Below are positions 36,644 through 44,790 of a stretch of 64,000 bases of DNA, piece after piece. Every line of letters starts with the position of its first letter. Position 1 is the first letter of the stretch. Below the pieces are notes generated by a model. The model saw only the letters and a list, made by a program, of their open reading frames with translations, was not told the origin of the DNA and did not search any database. A program made the position numbers and the translations under genes. The stretch is from Pelagihabitans sp963760375 (GTDB taxonomy: Bacteria; Bacteroidota; Bacteroidia; Flavobacteriales; Flavobacteriaceae), in the NCBI GenBank assembly GCA_963760375.1, contig CAVXCS010000005.1:1302001-1366000 (forward strand). The letters run 5' to 3'.

Positions 36644-37408
36644 TTATACAAATACCCCCGTTCTCAAAACCTCCATGATATGCCGATCTCCTTCCAACAG
36701 TCGAAAGGCCAACCAACGGCTATTGGGAATATTCGGATATTCCTTTTTGATTTCGGTGCTCAATTTTTCCACCGCCTTTTCTATTTTTTTGGGAATGTTT
36801 TTGATGCGATGTGGTTTGCAGACCACCTTGCCATTGGCCAGGTCACTGATGGTTTGGATCAGTTCGGGGATCCCCTTATTGAATCTTGCACTGGTAGGCA
36901 CAACGGGAATGCCCAATTCACGGGCCAGGCTGCGGGTATCAATTTCGACGCCATTGCGATCGGCCTCATCCATCAAATTGAGACAAAGCACCGCTCTATC
37001 GGTGATTTCCAGAATTTGCAACACCAGATTAAGGTTTCTCTCCAGTCGACTGGCATCGACCACGATCACCGTGACCGAAGGTTTTCCGAACAAAATGAAA
37101 TTCCGCGCCACCTCCTCGTCTTCAGAGGTGGATAGCAGCGAATAGGTGCCGGGAAGGTCGACCATCTTGAATTTCTGTTTGTTATATTCAAAAGCCCCTT
37201 CGGCGCGGGTCACGGTCTTACCGGGCCAATTGCCCGTATGTTGCCGTAATCCGGTAATGGCGTTAAAAACGGTACTCTTCCCCGTATTCGGATTCCCGGC
37301 CAAGGCCACCACAAAGTCAAAATTAGTGGTGTTCACCCCCAATTTTTTCAGGCCATCGGCATTGAAATGCGCACAGGTATCACAAGCGGTTTTTGGTTTC
37401 GCGTCCAT
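36644..37408 (-). CDS. feoB: FeoB G domain and helical spacer (N-terminal half of split transporter)
   Basis: The 254-residue protein has a CDTC motif near its start and a complete GTPase domain: G1 GNPNTGKST, G2 region GNWPGKTV, G3 DLPGTYSLLST and G4 NLMDEAD. It ends in the spacer helix sequence LLEGDRHIMEVLRTG and a TAA at 36644. In normal FeoB this leads straight into the membrane part, which here begins in another frame at 36635. The end suggests that the fusion was broken recently. It starts 2 bases after the end of the DtxR-FeoA gene, within the same operon. Confidence 0.85.
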   Translation of the reverse strand: MDAKPKTACDTCAHFNADGLKKLGVNTTNFDFVVALAGNPNTGKSTVFNAITGLRQHTGNWPGKTVTRAEGAFEYNKQKFKMVDLPGTYSLLSTSEDEEVARNFILFGKPSVTVIVVDASRLERNLNLVLQILEITDRAVLCLNLMDEADRNGVEIDTRSLARELGIPVVPTSARFNKGIPELIQTISDLANGKVVCKPHRIKNIPKKIEKAVEKLSTEIKKEYPNIPNSRWLAFRLLEGDRHIMEVLRTGVFV

Positions 37409-37410
37409 AA

Positions 37411-38433
37411 TCAGTCTTTTTTTATCAATATTTTAGAGGCCTGGTGATTTCGTAAGGCGATGCTGGTTCCTTTGATCAGGAAAGCCTTGGGTTCTCCCAA
37501 AGGATTGATCAGGTCGATCCGAACATCGGCACCCTTCACGAAACCAAGATCCAATAGCCTTCTTCGGCTATCGCCCCTGATTTCCTTTGATATTCCAATA
37601 ATCTTGGCCGTCTCCCCTTCCTTTAGGTTCGATAGCCGTGCCAGATCATCTTCATAAGCGATATCTTTTTCGAGCACGGTCACGGTAATATTTCCAGCCA
37701 CAATGGGTGCCAAGACGAAAGCTTCCCCTTCGGCGTGGAACACGATCCTTTCTGGCGTTTTTTCCACCACGCGGACCAAAGAGCCGATATGGATGTTTTC
37801 GGCCAATATCTGTTTGTAAATAATATCCGGTTTGTCTTTGATATGAATGATCCTCCCGATGGTATTCACCTCCAGTTCAGAGATGGGGGTGCCCTTTATT
37901 TTGGCGATTTTACCGGTTTGGGTGGGAATGGGATCCCCGTGCGGATCGAATTGGGGATTGCCCAATCGCGATGCCAGTTGCTCGGTATCGGCTGCGGTGA
38001 GTTCATGTTCTTTCTGTTCGGCAAGTGCATGCCATTCGGCTTCCTTGAATCCTGTTTTTTCGGCCAAATACTTCTCCCAAAGGCGGTGTGCCCGAACGAT
38101 GCGCAAAGCATAGTCACTGCCTGATTTCGTAAGTTTAACCACATCGCCCTCCACCGTGATAAGGTCGTGCAAGGCCATTTTGTTGATGTTTTCGATGACA
38201 AGCCGTTCATTGTTTTTTATGGTACGTACAATATCGTTGGTGTTCAAGTGCTTATCGGCATTTTCATTGTGGTACAACAATTTGAGGATATCCTCCACCA
38301 CAATTTTATCATTCGTTTTGGTGCTATTGAGAACCAACCACAACCAACCTTTCCCGGGCCTAAAAACAAAGAAGGCCAAGACCATAAGCGCGAAAAAAAC
38401 CAGCAGTGAATTGATGGGACTATAGGAATCCAT
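37411..38433 (-). CDS. Membrane-anchored DtxR-like protein with FeoA domain
   Basis: The 340-residue protein starts with one membrane helix (LLVFFALMVLAFFVFRPGKG). A winged-helix DtxR-type domain follows (LNTNDIVRTIKNNERLVIEN, AHRLWEKYLAEKTGFKEAEW) with the dimerisation-type NPQFDPHGDPIPT motif. The C-terminal 80 residues are a FeoA domain (LKEGETAKIIGISKEIRGDS, LLDLGFVKGADVRIDL). A regulator tied to the membrane and fused to FeoA is not the classical DtxR layout. It may sense iron and act directly on FeoB, which follows after 2 bases, rather than bind DNA. It follows the soluble DtxR regulator by 2 bases. Confidence 0.85.
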   Translation of the reverse strand: MDSYSPINSLLVFFALMVLAFFVFRPGKGWLWLVLNSTKTNDKIVVEDILKLLYHNENADKHLNTNDIVRTIKNNERLVIENINKMALHDLITVEGDVVKLTKSGSDYALRIVRAHRLWEKYLAEKTGFKEAEWHALAEQKEHELTAADTEQLASRLGNPQFDPHGDPIPTQTGKIAKIKGTPISELEVNTIGRIIHIKDKPDIIYKQILAENIHIGSLVRVVEKTPERIVFHAEGEAFVLAPIVAGNITVTVLEKDIAYEDDLARLSNLKEGETAKIIGISKEIRGDSRRRLLDLGFVKGADVRIDLINPLGEPKAFLIKGTSIALRNHQASKILIKKD

Positions 38434-38435
38434 AA

Positions 38436-39086
38436 TTATTTTAGATATAAATTTTTCGCAATTTGTTCGGAAATAACATGTTCCTGTGCATTGTTGTCGA
38501 TTTTGATACTCTTGTCAAAGGGCTCGATGGAAATCACCTTGATGCGATCGCCAAGGCCCAGGTTTCTTTTGTTCAAATATTTCAAAAATTCTTCCGATGA
38601 ATCCTTCACATTGACCAAGACCCCTTCCTCTTCAATTTTAAGTTCGGCAAGGCTCTTTCCATTTACTTTCATCAGCACACCATCGCTTCCGGGGATGGGA
38701 TCACCATGAGGGTCGTATTTCGGATAACCCAGAAAATGCTCGAGACGCTCTGTCAGGACTTCAGATTGTATATGCTCCAATTGTTCCGCAATATCATGAA
38801 CTTCCTCCCAACTAAACTGTAGCTTTTCAACCAAAAAAGTTTCCCAAAGCCGATGTTTTCTAACCACTGAGATGGCCTTGGCCTTTCCTTTCGGTGTAAG
38901 CTGTACGCCCCTATATTTCTTGTAAAGAACAAAGTCTTTTCCTGCCAGTTTCCTGAACATTTCAGTCACCGAAGAGGCATTGGTCTGCATTTTATCCGCC
39001 AAAGCATTGGTACTCACCTCCCGTTGTTCGTTATCCTGGAGGATATAGATGGCCTTCAAATAGTTTTCTTCCGCCTGAGAGTGCAT
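38436..39086 (-). CDS. DtxR/MntR-type iron-dependent transcriptional regulator
   Basis: The 216-residue protein has the N-terminal helix-turn-helix (VSTNALADKMQTNASSVTEM), the metal-binding dimerisation domain (VRKHRLWETFLVEKLQFSWE, AEQLEHIQSEVLTERLEHFL, YPKYDPHGDPIP) and a C-terminal SH3/FeoA-like part. It should repress iron or manganese uptake when metal is bound. It heads the operon with the DtxR-FeoA protein and split FeoB. A candidate operator is seen 36 bases upstream (39122-39138). Confidence 0.9.
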   Translation of the reverse strand: MHSQAEENYLKAIYILQDNEQREVSTNALADKMQTNASSVTEMFRKLAGKDFVLYKKYRGVQLTPKGKAKAISVVRKHRLWETFLVEKLQFSWEEVHDIAEQLEHIQSEVLTERLEHFLGYPKYDPHGDPIPGSDGVLMKVNGKSLAELKIEEEGVLVNVKDSSEEFLKYLNKRNLGLGDRIKVISIEPFDKSIKIDNNAQEHVISEQIAKNLYLK

Positions 39087-39121
39087 GTCCTACAATTTAT
39101 TTACAAAAGTATAATAATATA

Positions 39122-39138
39122 TTTTGGCTTGTCTAAAA
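39122..39138. promoter_or_regulatory. Candidate DtxR-family operator
   Basis: TTTTGGCTTGTCTAAAA is an imperfect palindrome of the TTTwGGC-nn-GyCwAAA type used by DtxR/IdeR-like regulators. It lies 36 bases before the start of the DtxR gene. Autoregulation of the iron operon is inferred; the match is not perfect. Confidence 0.4.
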
Positions 39139-39235
39139 ATAAAGTTATATTTTATTAAATATTCTCTTTGAAGCTTTAATTTCATTACTTTCACTACGAC
39201 CGTGAACCTGATATTAATGATACATTTATTGGAAA

Positions 39236-39688
39236 ATGGATGCTCCTACTCTTGAGAAGCTTATCAATGCCCTTTTTGAGGCGTTAAAACCTGAAATTGC
39301 CTCATACCGCAATAGCCCGGAAGATTGGAACATCTCGGATGGCAATGTCGCTATTTGCATCATTACGGAAGATGGCAAGATCTATGGGAAAGTATATGGC
39401 GCGGATCGGTTGAGACAGCGGAATTTTTATCGGATTGCCTGGCAGAAAGCAAGTCAGGTTTGGATTACAGGGCATAAGACCGGAGATTATGAAAAAATCG
39501 TTTTTGGGGGCGAAATGGATCCAGAGGACTCGCCGATCGAACTGCCCGACCTGATCGGATGGGTAGGCGGACAACCCCTACAGATCGACGCGGACACCCA
39601 GCTGTCGGTTGGATTCAGTGGTTTTAGGGGCTTCAACGACATCAACATCGTACAAAAAGCCTTGCAGAAAGCCAAACACAACCTTTAA
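39236..39688 (+). CDS. GlcG/HbpS-like heme-degrading-domain protein
   Basis: The 150-residue protein has the GlcG/HbpS-type fold (FEALKPEIASYRNSPEDWNI, VAICIITEDGKIYGKVYGAD and a C-terminal VQKALQKAKHNL). Members bind heme or small metabolites, some sensing redox state. It is divergent from the iron-regulator operon, and a shared 150-base AT-rich intergenic region raises the possibility of iron-linked expression. The assignment is to the fold; the specific ligand is unknown. Confidence 0.6.
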   Translation: MDAPTLEKLINALFEALKPEIASYRNSPEDWNISDGNVAICIITEDGKIYGKVYGADRLRQRNFYRIAWQKASQVWITGHKTGDYEKIVFGGEMDPEDSPIELPDLIGWVGGQPLQIDADTQLSVGFSGFRGFNDINIVQKALQKAKHNL

Positions 39689-39827
39689 ACGGGAATCTTG
39701 CCCAGAATGGCCATGGCCCTCCCATTTTTGGTTTCCTTGGGCATTGGCCCCAAACTCCAAAAGAAAAATTCGAGGTCCAGTTTCAAAATAAATGGATAGT
39801 TTTGCGGGGAACCCAAGCTTGGCCTAA

Positions 39828-40598
39828 ATGCAGTATTCCGTAAAATCGTTATCCTTTTTGCTGTTCCTCGCGATTCAAGTACCGATTCGGGCACAATTGG
39901 TCAATATCGAATCGAAGCGCATGCAGCTCGATTCGGTTCGTTTTGGCCTTAAAAGTGACCTCCTGTTCAATTATTCGAACAACAACGGGGATTATCTCTT
40001 TCAAATCGGATCGAACGTTACCTCCCAATACAAGTCGAAGGATCTAAAAAAGATCTATTTTTTCATCGGAAATTACAACTTGGTACGCAGCAAAGATCAG
40101 GATTTCCAGAACTCTTGGTTTTTTCACTTGCGCTACAACCAAAAACTATCGCAGCTCTTCCGTTTGGAGGCCTTCGTGCAAAATCAGAACAACGCATTGC
40201 TGACCATTACCAGCAGAAATCTGATCGGTGCGGGCCTCAGGCTCAAATTCATTGCCACGGAAACAACATCGGCCTATTTCGGCAATGCATATATGTATGA
40301 AATCGAGAAGATCGATGCCACGGGCCAACAGTTTTACAACCACAGGAACAGCAGTTACCTCTCATTGACCCATAACTGGAAACAGGCCAACCTAGATCTT
40401 ACGGGCACCGTATATTTTCAGCCCTTGTATCGGGAAATTGGCAACCATCGCATCTTGCAACAACTCAAGGCCGAATTGCCAATTACAAAAGTGGTGAGCC
40501 TTTCCGCGCTTTTCAATTATTTTTACAGCAGTTTTTCACCCAATACCGATAATGACTATTCTTCAAACCTTATGGTAGGGCTTACCTTTACCATCTAA
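39828..40598 (+). CDS. DUF481-type outer-membrane protein
   Basis: The 256-residue protein has a signal peptide (LSFLLFLAIQVPIRAQ) and a regular beta-strand pattern expected for an outer-membrane barrel of the DUF481 family. Visible strands include FGLKSDLLFNYSNNNGDYLF, YFFIGNYNLVRSKDQDF and FHLRYNQKLSQLFRLEAFVQ. It ends in LMVGLTFTI with a terminal aromatic, as barrels do. Its role is unknown. It precedes the pseudouridine synthase gene by 36 bases on the same strand. Confidence 0.8.
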   Translation: MQYSVKSLSFLLFLAIQVPIRAQLVNIESKRMQLDSVRFGLKSDLLFNYSNNNGDYLFQIGSNVTSQYKSKDLKKIYFFIGNYNLVRSKDQDFQNSWFFHLRYNQKLSQLFRLEAFVQNQNNALLTITSRNLIGAGLRLKFIATETTSAYFGNAYMYEIEKIDATGQQFYNHRNSSYLSLTHNWKQANLDLTGTVYFQPLYREIGNHRILQQLKAELPITKVVSLSALFNYFYSSFSPNTDNDYSSNLMVGLTFTI

Positions 40599-40634
40599 TG
40601 GGCGTTGGCCCTATAACCCTCAAAAGCATCCCCG

Positions 40635-41252
40635 ATGCATCAAGCACACCATTATTTCAGCACATACAAACCCTATGGCATGTTGAGCCAGTTGACCTCC
40701 AACGACCCCAAGGAAGTACGAAATAAGCAATTTTTAAGCGAATTGTTCGATTTTCCAGCTGGAACCATGCCCATTGGCCGTCTTGACGCCAATTCCGAAG
40801 GACTTTTATTACTCACCACCGACGGGAAAATGGCGGATAAGGTCAACCGCTCGGGTGTGGAAAAGGAATATTTTGCCCAGCTCGATGGGGAAATCACCGA
40901 TGAGGCCATATCGACTTTGCAAAATGGGGTGGAAATCGGTTTTTCGGGCAAGAAATACTTGACCAAGGCCTGTTCCGTGCACCGATTGAATGGCCCACCT
41001 TCCCTTCCCGAAGCAGATACAAAAATAAGGCTGGAACGGCATCGGCCAAGCTCTTGGGTCAGCGTCACCCTTACCGAGGGGAAATTCCGGCAGCTGCGCA
41101 AAATGACCGCGGCCGTTGGTTATCCAACCCTTCGCTTGGTTCGTATGCGCATCGGAGCCATGCGCCTTGAAGGTCTCATTCCGGGAAAGGTACTTCCGTT
41201 GGAAAATTTGGAAAACGCGATTTTACCGCCTGTGCGGGGGAAAGTGCCCTAA
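40635..41252 (+). CDS. rluE: RluE-like 23S rRNA pseudouridine synthase
   Basis: The 205-residue protein is a RsuA/RluE-type pseudouridine synthase without an S4 domain. The catalytic motif is PIGRLDANSEGLLLLT with the nucleophile Asp in GRLD. KYFSTYKPYGM-like and EGKFRQLRKMTAAVG motifs bracket the fold. RluE modifies U2457 of 23S rRNA in E. coli, and the short length fits. It is convergent with the pcm gene, 10 bases apart. Confidence 0.85.
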   Translation: MHQAHHYFSTYKPYGMLSQLTSNDPKEVRNKQFLSELFDFPAGTMPIGRLDANSEGLLLLTTDGKMADKVNRSGVEKEYFAQLDGEITDEAISTLQNGVEIGFSGKKYLTKACSVHRLNGPPSLPEADTKIRLERHRPSSWVSVTLTEGKFRQLRKMTAAVGYPTLRLVRMRIGAMRLEGLIPGKVLPLENLENAILPPVRGKVP

Positions 41253-41262
41253 ATAGCAGAAT

Positions 41263-41976
41263 TTAATGGCCCTTGTTGTCCGGGTTTCTGGTGAATGGAA
41301 CAAAGCGTACCGCCATCAGTTCTTTGGTAATCACTTTCCCTTTCTTTTTGCGAATCAAAAGCAATTGTCGCACCGATTTGGCGGGACCAATGGGAATGAC
41401 CATCCGGCCGCCTTCCTCTAGCTGGTCTACCAAGGGTTGGGGCAGACTTTCTGCGCCAGCCGTGACCATGATCGCGTCAAAGGGCGCCTTTTCCGGCCAA
41501 CCGTGATATCCATCGCCAGAGCGGACCGTTACATTGGCATAACCCATACCCTTCAATTTCACTTTCGCCTCTTGGGCCAAGGCATCAACAATCTCTATCG
41601 TATAGACCGAATCGACGATCTTGCCCAAAACCGCGGCCTGGTAACCGGAGCCCGTGCCGATTTCGAGTACCCGGTCTTTTGAGTTCAATTTTAAGGCTTG
41701 GGTCATGAAAGCGACAATATAGGGTTGGGAAATGGTCTGGCCATGCCCAATGGAAAGGGCCTGGTCTGCATAAGCGTAGTCTTTGATGGATTCTGGCACG
41801 AACTCATGTCGGGGGACGTTCAACATCGCCGTGAGGGTGGCAAAGTCACTAATGCCCCTATCCTGAATCTGGCTTTTCACCATTTGTTGTCGCTTTGTGG
41901 TGTAGGTATCCTGTCCACTAGCCAAAAATGATGAACCTATAAGGTTGACAATCATCAAAAAAACGGGAAACTTCAT
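41263..41976 (-). CDS. pcm: Exported protein-L-isoaspartate O-methyltransferase
   Basis: The 237-residue protein has a signal peptide (FLMIVNLIGSSFLASGQ) before the usual Pcm sequence: QIQDRGISDFATLTAMLNVP, YADQALSIGHGQTISQPYIV, LEIGTGSGYQAAVLGKI and the tail KELMAVRFVPFTRNPDNKGH. It methylates isoaspartyl residues of damaged proteins using SAM. Export implies repair of envelope proteins and requires SAM outside the cytoplasm, which is unexplained. It is convergent with the pseudouridine synthase gene. Confidence 0.9.
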   Translation of the reverse strand: MKFPVFLMIVNLIGSSFLASGQDTYTTKRQQMVKSQIQDRGISDFATLTAMLNVPRHEFVPESIKDYAYADQALSIGHGQTISQPYIVAFMTQALKLNSKDRVLEIGTGSGYQAAVLGKIVDSVYTIEIVDALAQEAKVKLKGMGYANVTVRSGDGYHGWPEKAPFDAIMVTAGAESLPQPLVDQLEEGGRMVIPIGPAKSVRQLLLIRKKKGKVITKELMAVRFVPFTRNPDNKGH

Positions 41977-42117
41977 ATCAATTGCATTTTATCATAGCAT
42001 CCAAAATATCATGAAAATAGGATCAATCGGACCCGTTTTTGTTTTGATCGGAATCAAAATGTATTGAAATACGAATACCGAATTTTCGTTGAGGGCGCCC
42101 GAACGCCCCTTCCCCGA

Positions 42118-44016
42118 TCAAGAAACTTTCAAAGATTCGGATACGGTATTATCTTTATGGGCCTTGATCAATGCATGGTCTTTTATGCCATTCACGAAAT
42201 ACATCTTCAAAGAGCCTCTGTTCTTCACTTTAATTTCTCCCCTATATTCACAATCATAGACCTCTTTGACGAGATCATAGGTATTTTGGGCAATGTTTAT
42301 TTTTCCGGGTATCGAATTCGATTCCATATGAGAGGCAACATTCACGGTATCGCCCCAGATGTCATATGCGAATTTTTTGTTCCCGACCACACCGGCGACT
42401 ATAGGTCCCGTATTGATCCCGATGCGAATGTCGAAGTTAAGCTCGGTGTCGGAACTATTTTTGATGTCTTCAACAAATTGAACTACTTCAAGGGCAGCTT
42501 GTACCATTTTTATGGCATGGTCCCCAATATGGGAATGCAGGCCCCCGGAACACATATAGGAATCCCCGATCGTCTTGATTTTTTCCATGCCGTTCTTTTC
42601 GAAGATTTCATCAAACTTGGTAAAGTACAAGTCGACGCTCTTTACCAAATCTTCCGGGGTAAGATTTTCAGCATATCGTGTAAACCCTTTGAAATCAGTA
42701 AATAACACCGTAACCGAATCATGTTTTTTGGCCCGAACGCTACCCTTCCGTTTTAGTTCATTAGCGGTTTCCTCGGGCAGAATATTAATCAACAACTTAT
42801 CGGAACGATTCTTTTCCGCTTCTATGATCCGTTTGGTCTTTCTAATAAAAATATAGCGGTGCAACAGACCAAGGGCCATGATCATCACGCAGATAAAAGC
42901 GATCACGGCGGCTAGGATGAAATTGTTTTGGCTTTTTTCCTTGATCAACTGTAATTCGGATTCTTTTTCAAGAAGGTCGACCTGAATCTGTTTTTGGGCA
43001 AGCTCATGATTTGTGCGAAGATTGGCCATTTCGCGAACAGTCGCTAAGTTGTTGACACTGTCCCTATAGGTGATATAGTCTTTATAATATTTATAGGCTT
43101 CCTTGGTATTTCCTTTTTTTTCAAAGAGTTGGGAAAGCTGCAAATTGGCATCGCTGATCTGGTCTTTCAGGCCATAGGTTTTGGCCAGTTTTAAACTTTT
43201 TTGGGCCGCAAGCTGTGCCTGATCCAAGTCATTGCTGGTCGAATATATATGGGAAAGCGTGTTAAGGTAAACTGCGATGGGATAGTAATCCTTTAATTCC
43301 TCAAGCATTTTGATGGCCTCGTTCAACTTCGTTTTGGCCGCTTCATTTTTGCCTTGCGCTGCCAAGACCATCCCGACTCCCCCCAAATAGTAGGCAAGCC
43401 CATTCTGATGGTTCAATTCCTTGAAAAAAGCGCCTGCTTCTTCAAAATACCTCAGGGCCTTATCGTATTGCTGGTTGTGGAGATAAAAATCGGCGGTATT
43501 CAATAAGGCAGTGGCCAGCGCCACAGTGTCCTCAGTTTTTCGCAATAATTGAATGGCCTTGTCATAATAAAGTTCCGCATTGCCTTCATTGCCCTCCAGG
43601 GAATAGACATCGGCCACGGCCATATAACCGCTGCCCTCTCCCGCCAGGTAACCTGCGTTCAATGCCGCTTCGCTACTCCTAAAAAAAGCATCCAGTGCTT
43701 TTTCCAATTCCCCGAGCCTTAAAAGGGTGTTTCCTTTCTGAAGATATCCGCGGTGAAGGTACAAAATGTTGTCATCGGCTTGTGCCAGGCCGATCAGTTC
43801 CTCCGCATAGCGAAGCGAGAGGGCCGGATCATTCAATTCGTTGAATGACAGATTCCTCAGTAATTCAAGCTTTTCATAGCCAGTGCGCCTTTCCTCCCTG
43901 TAAATAATCCCCAGACTATCGGCAATACGCTGGTCCTGTGCAGAAATACCGCTTCCCGGGAAGGGCATTAAACACAATATCAAGCAAAACTTAACGACAT
44001 AGTCATGAATTCCCAA
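42118..44016 (-). CDS. Receptor-type class III cyclase with TPR domain (cyclase B)
   Basis: The 632-residue protein has a TTG start at 44016, a signal peptide (CLILCLMPFPGSGISAQ), about seven TPR units (such as AAKTKLNEAIKMLEELKDYY) to about residue 330, one membrane helix (FILAAVIAFICVMIMALGLL), and a class III cyclase domain. Metal-binding Asp residues are in LFTDFKGFTRY and KTIGDSYM. The Lys of KTIG and Asp of YDIWGD are the ATP-selecting pair of adenylate cyclases. The transition-state Arg of the ASRMES motif is His (H563, ASHMES). Activity may be weak or lost. The TPRs face the periplasm. The small protein gene ends 4 bases before it. It is a close paralogue of the gene at 44791. Confidence 0.9.
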   Translation of the reverse strand: MGIHDYVVKFCLILCLMPFPGSGISAQDQRIADSLGIIYREERRTGYEKLELLRNLSFNELNDPALSLRYAEELIGLAQADDNILYLHRGYLQKGNTLLRLGELEKALDAFFRSSEAALNAGYLAGEGSGYMAVADVYSLEGNEGNAELYYDKAIQLLRKTEDTVALATALLNTADFYLHNQQYDKALRYFEEAGAFFKELNHQNGLAYYLGGVGMVLAAQGKNEAAKTKLNEAIKMLEELKDYYPIAVYLNTLSHIYSTSNDLDQAQLAAQKSLKLAKTYGLKDQISDANLQLSQLFEKKGNTKEAYKYYKDYITYRDSVNNLATVREMANLRTNHELAQKQIQVDLLEKESELQLIKEKSQNNFILAAVIAFICVMIMALGLLHRYIFIRKTKRIIEAEKNRSDKLLINILPEETANELKRKGSVRAKKHDSVTVLFTDFKGFTRYAENLTPEDLVKSVDLYFTKFDEIFEKNGMEKIKTIGDSYMCSGGLHSHIGDHAIKMVQAALEVVQFVEDIKNSSDTELNFDIRIGINTGPIVAGVVGNKKFAYDIWGDTVNVASHMESNSIPGKINIAQNTYDLVKEVYDCEYRGEIKVKNRGSLKMYFVNGIKDHALIKAHKDNTVSESLKVS

Positions 44017-44020
44017 CGGT

Positions 44021-44461
44021 TTAGGTATTAGCTTTCATTTTTGGATCGATCTCAAAGTATTTGCATTCCCCTTTCGGATCGCGCACGCTAAAATTGATGG
44101 CGTATTCATAGATTTGACCATCCAAACGAGCATTGCTGCTCAGCCTTTTCCTTGCGATCCCGTCCGTGGCCGTAAAGCCTTCCTCGAAAAAATCGAGCTT
44201 TCTTGAGATGCGCTCTATTTTGACCAAATATTCGTGGTCGTCGTCTTTTGGATACTTACAAGTGGCATCCCATATGACTTCCTGTCCGATATAAACATCT
44301 GACTGAAAATTTTCAATCCTACCCCCGGGGGCACATCCGTTATTGGTGTCCGACAGTGTCAAAACGCCACCATTCATGATATCGTTCGGCTTGCCATTTT
44401 TAAATAGACTGTATGCCTCAACAGTCAATGTGATTTTTACTGCTTTTCCCATCATATTCAT
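44021..44461 (-). CDS. Small beta-rich cyclase-linked protein without signal peptide
   Basis: The 146-residue protein starts at 44461 (or 44452, MGKAVKITLTVEAYSLFKNG) and has no signal peptide. Its middle reads DVYIGQEVIWDATCKY then EYLVKIERISRKLDFFE, and it ends YEYAINFSVRDPKGECKYFE then IDPKMKAN. These align with the exported proteins at 46702 and 47241 (DVGDNIVWNGVST, V-IKKIKY, Y-Y-L-F-V, IDPIIK). It lies directly before cyclase B. I infer a cognate ligand or cytoplasmic partner; the fold is not known to me, with a distant likeness to small immunoglobulin-like or PixA/AidA-type proteins. Confidence 0.75.
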   Translation of the reverse strand: MNMMGKAVKITLTVEAYSLFKNGKPNDIMNGGVLTLSDTNNGCAPGGRIENFQSDVYIGQEVIWDATCKYPKDDDHEYLVKIERISRKLDFFEEGFTATDGIARKRLSSNARLDGQIYEYAINFSVRDPKGECKYFEIDPKMKANT

Positions 44462-44790
44462 TTTTTAGGTTGTTTGTATTCTACGCCTTCAGTGGGGATG
44501 GACGGCCTGATACGTTTCCATGGTTCACAATCCAAAATATCTAGGTCCAATTTGTTGAACAAAGTGTTCAGACCTAATATTTATTAGGGCGAAGTTTGGA
44601 TTGGCTATTTTCGGAAATAACACTAAAAGGTAGGAAGAATTTCTGACATTTAAAATATTTATAACGCATATTTTTCAGGTCGATAGCAAGCTATCTTCTT
44701 GATAGCCAGCAATTTTAAATGTGATTAAACCTATAACGTCCACTGTTTCAAATGTGAATTTTTGAATAGATTAAAGGAAATAAAACCCAA
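44462..44790. other. Intergenic region between the two cyclase modules
   Basis: About 330 AT-rich bases with no coding frame. It holds an inverted repeat GATAGC-AA-GCTATC (44682-44695) followed by a third GATAGC half (about 44701). This could be an operator or the promoter for the downstream pair. No terminator is visible behind cyclase A. Confidence 0.5.
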
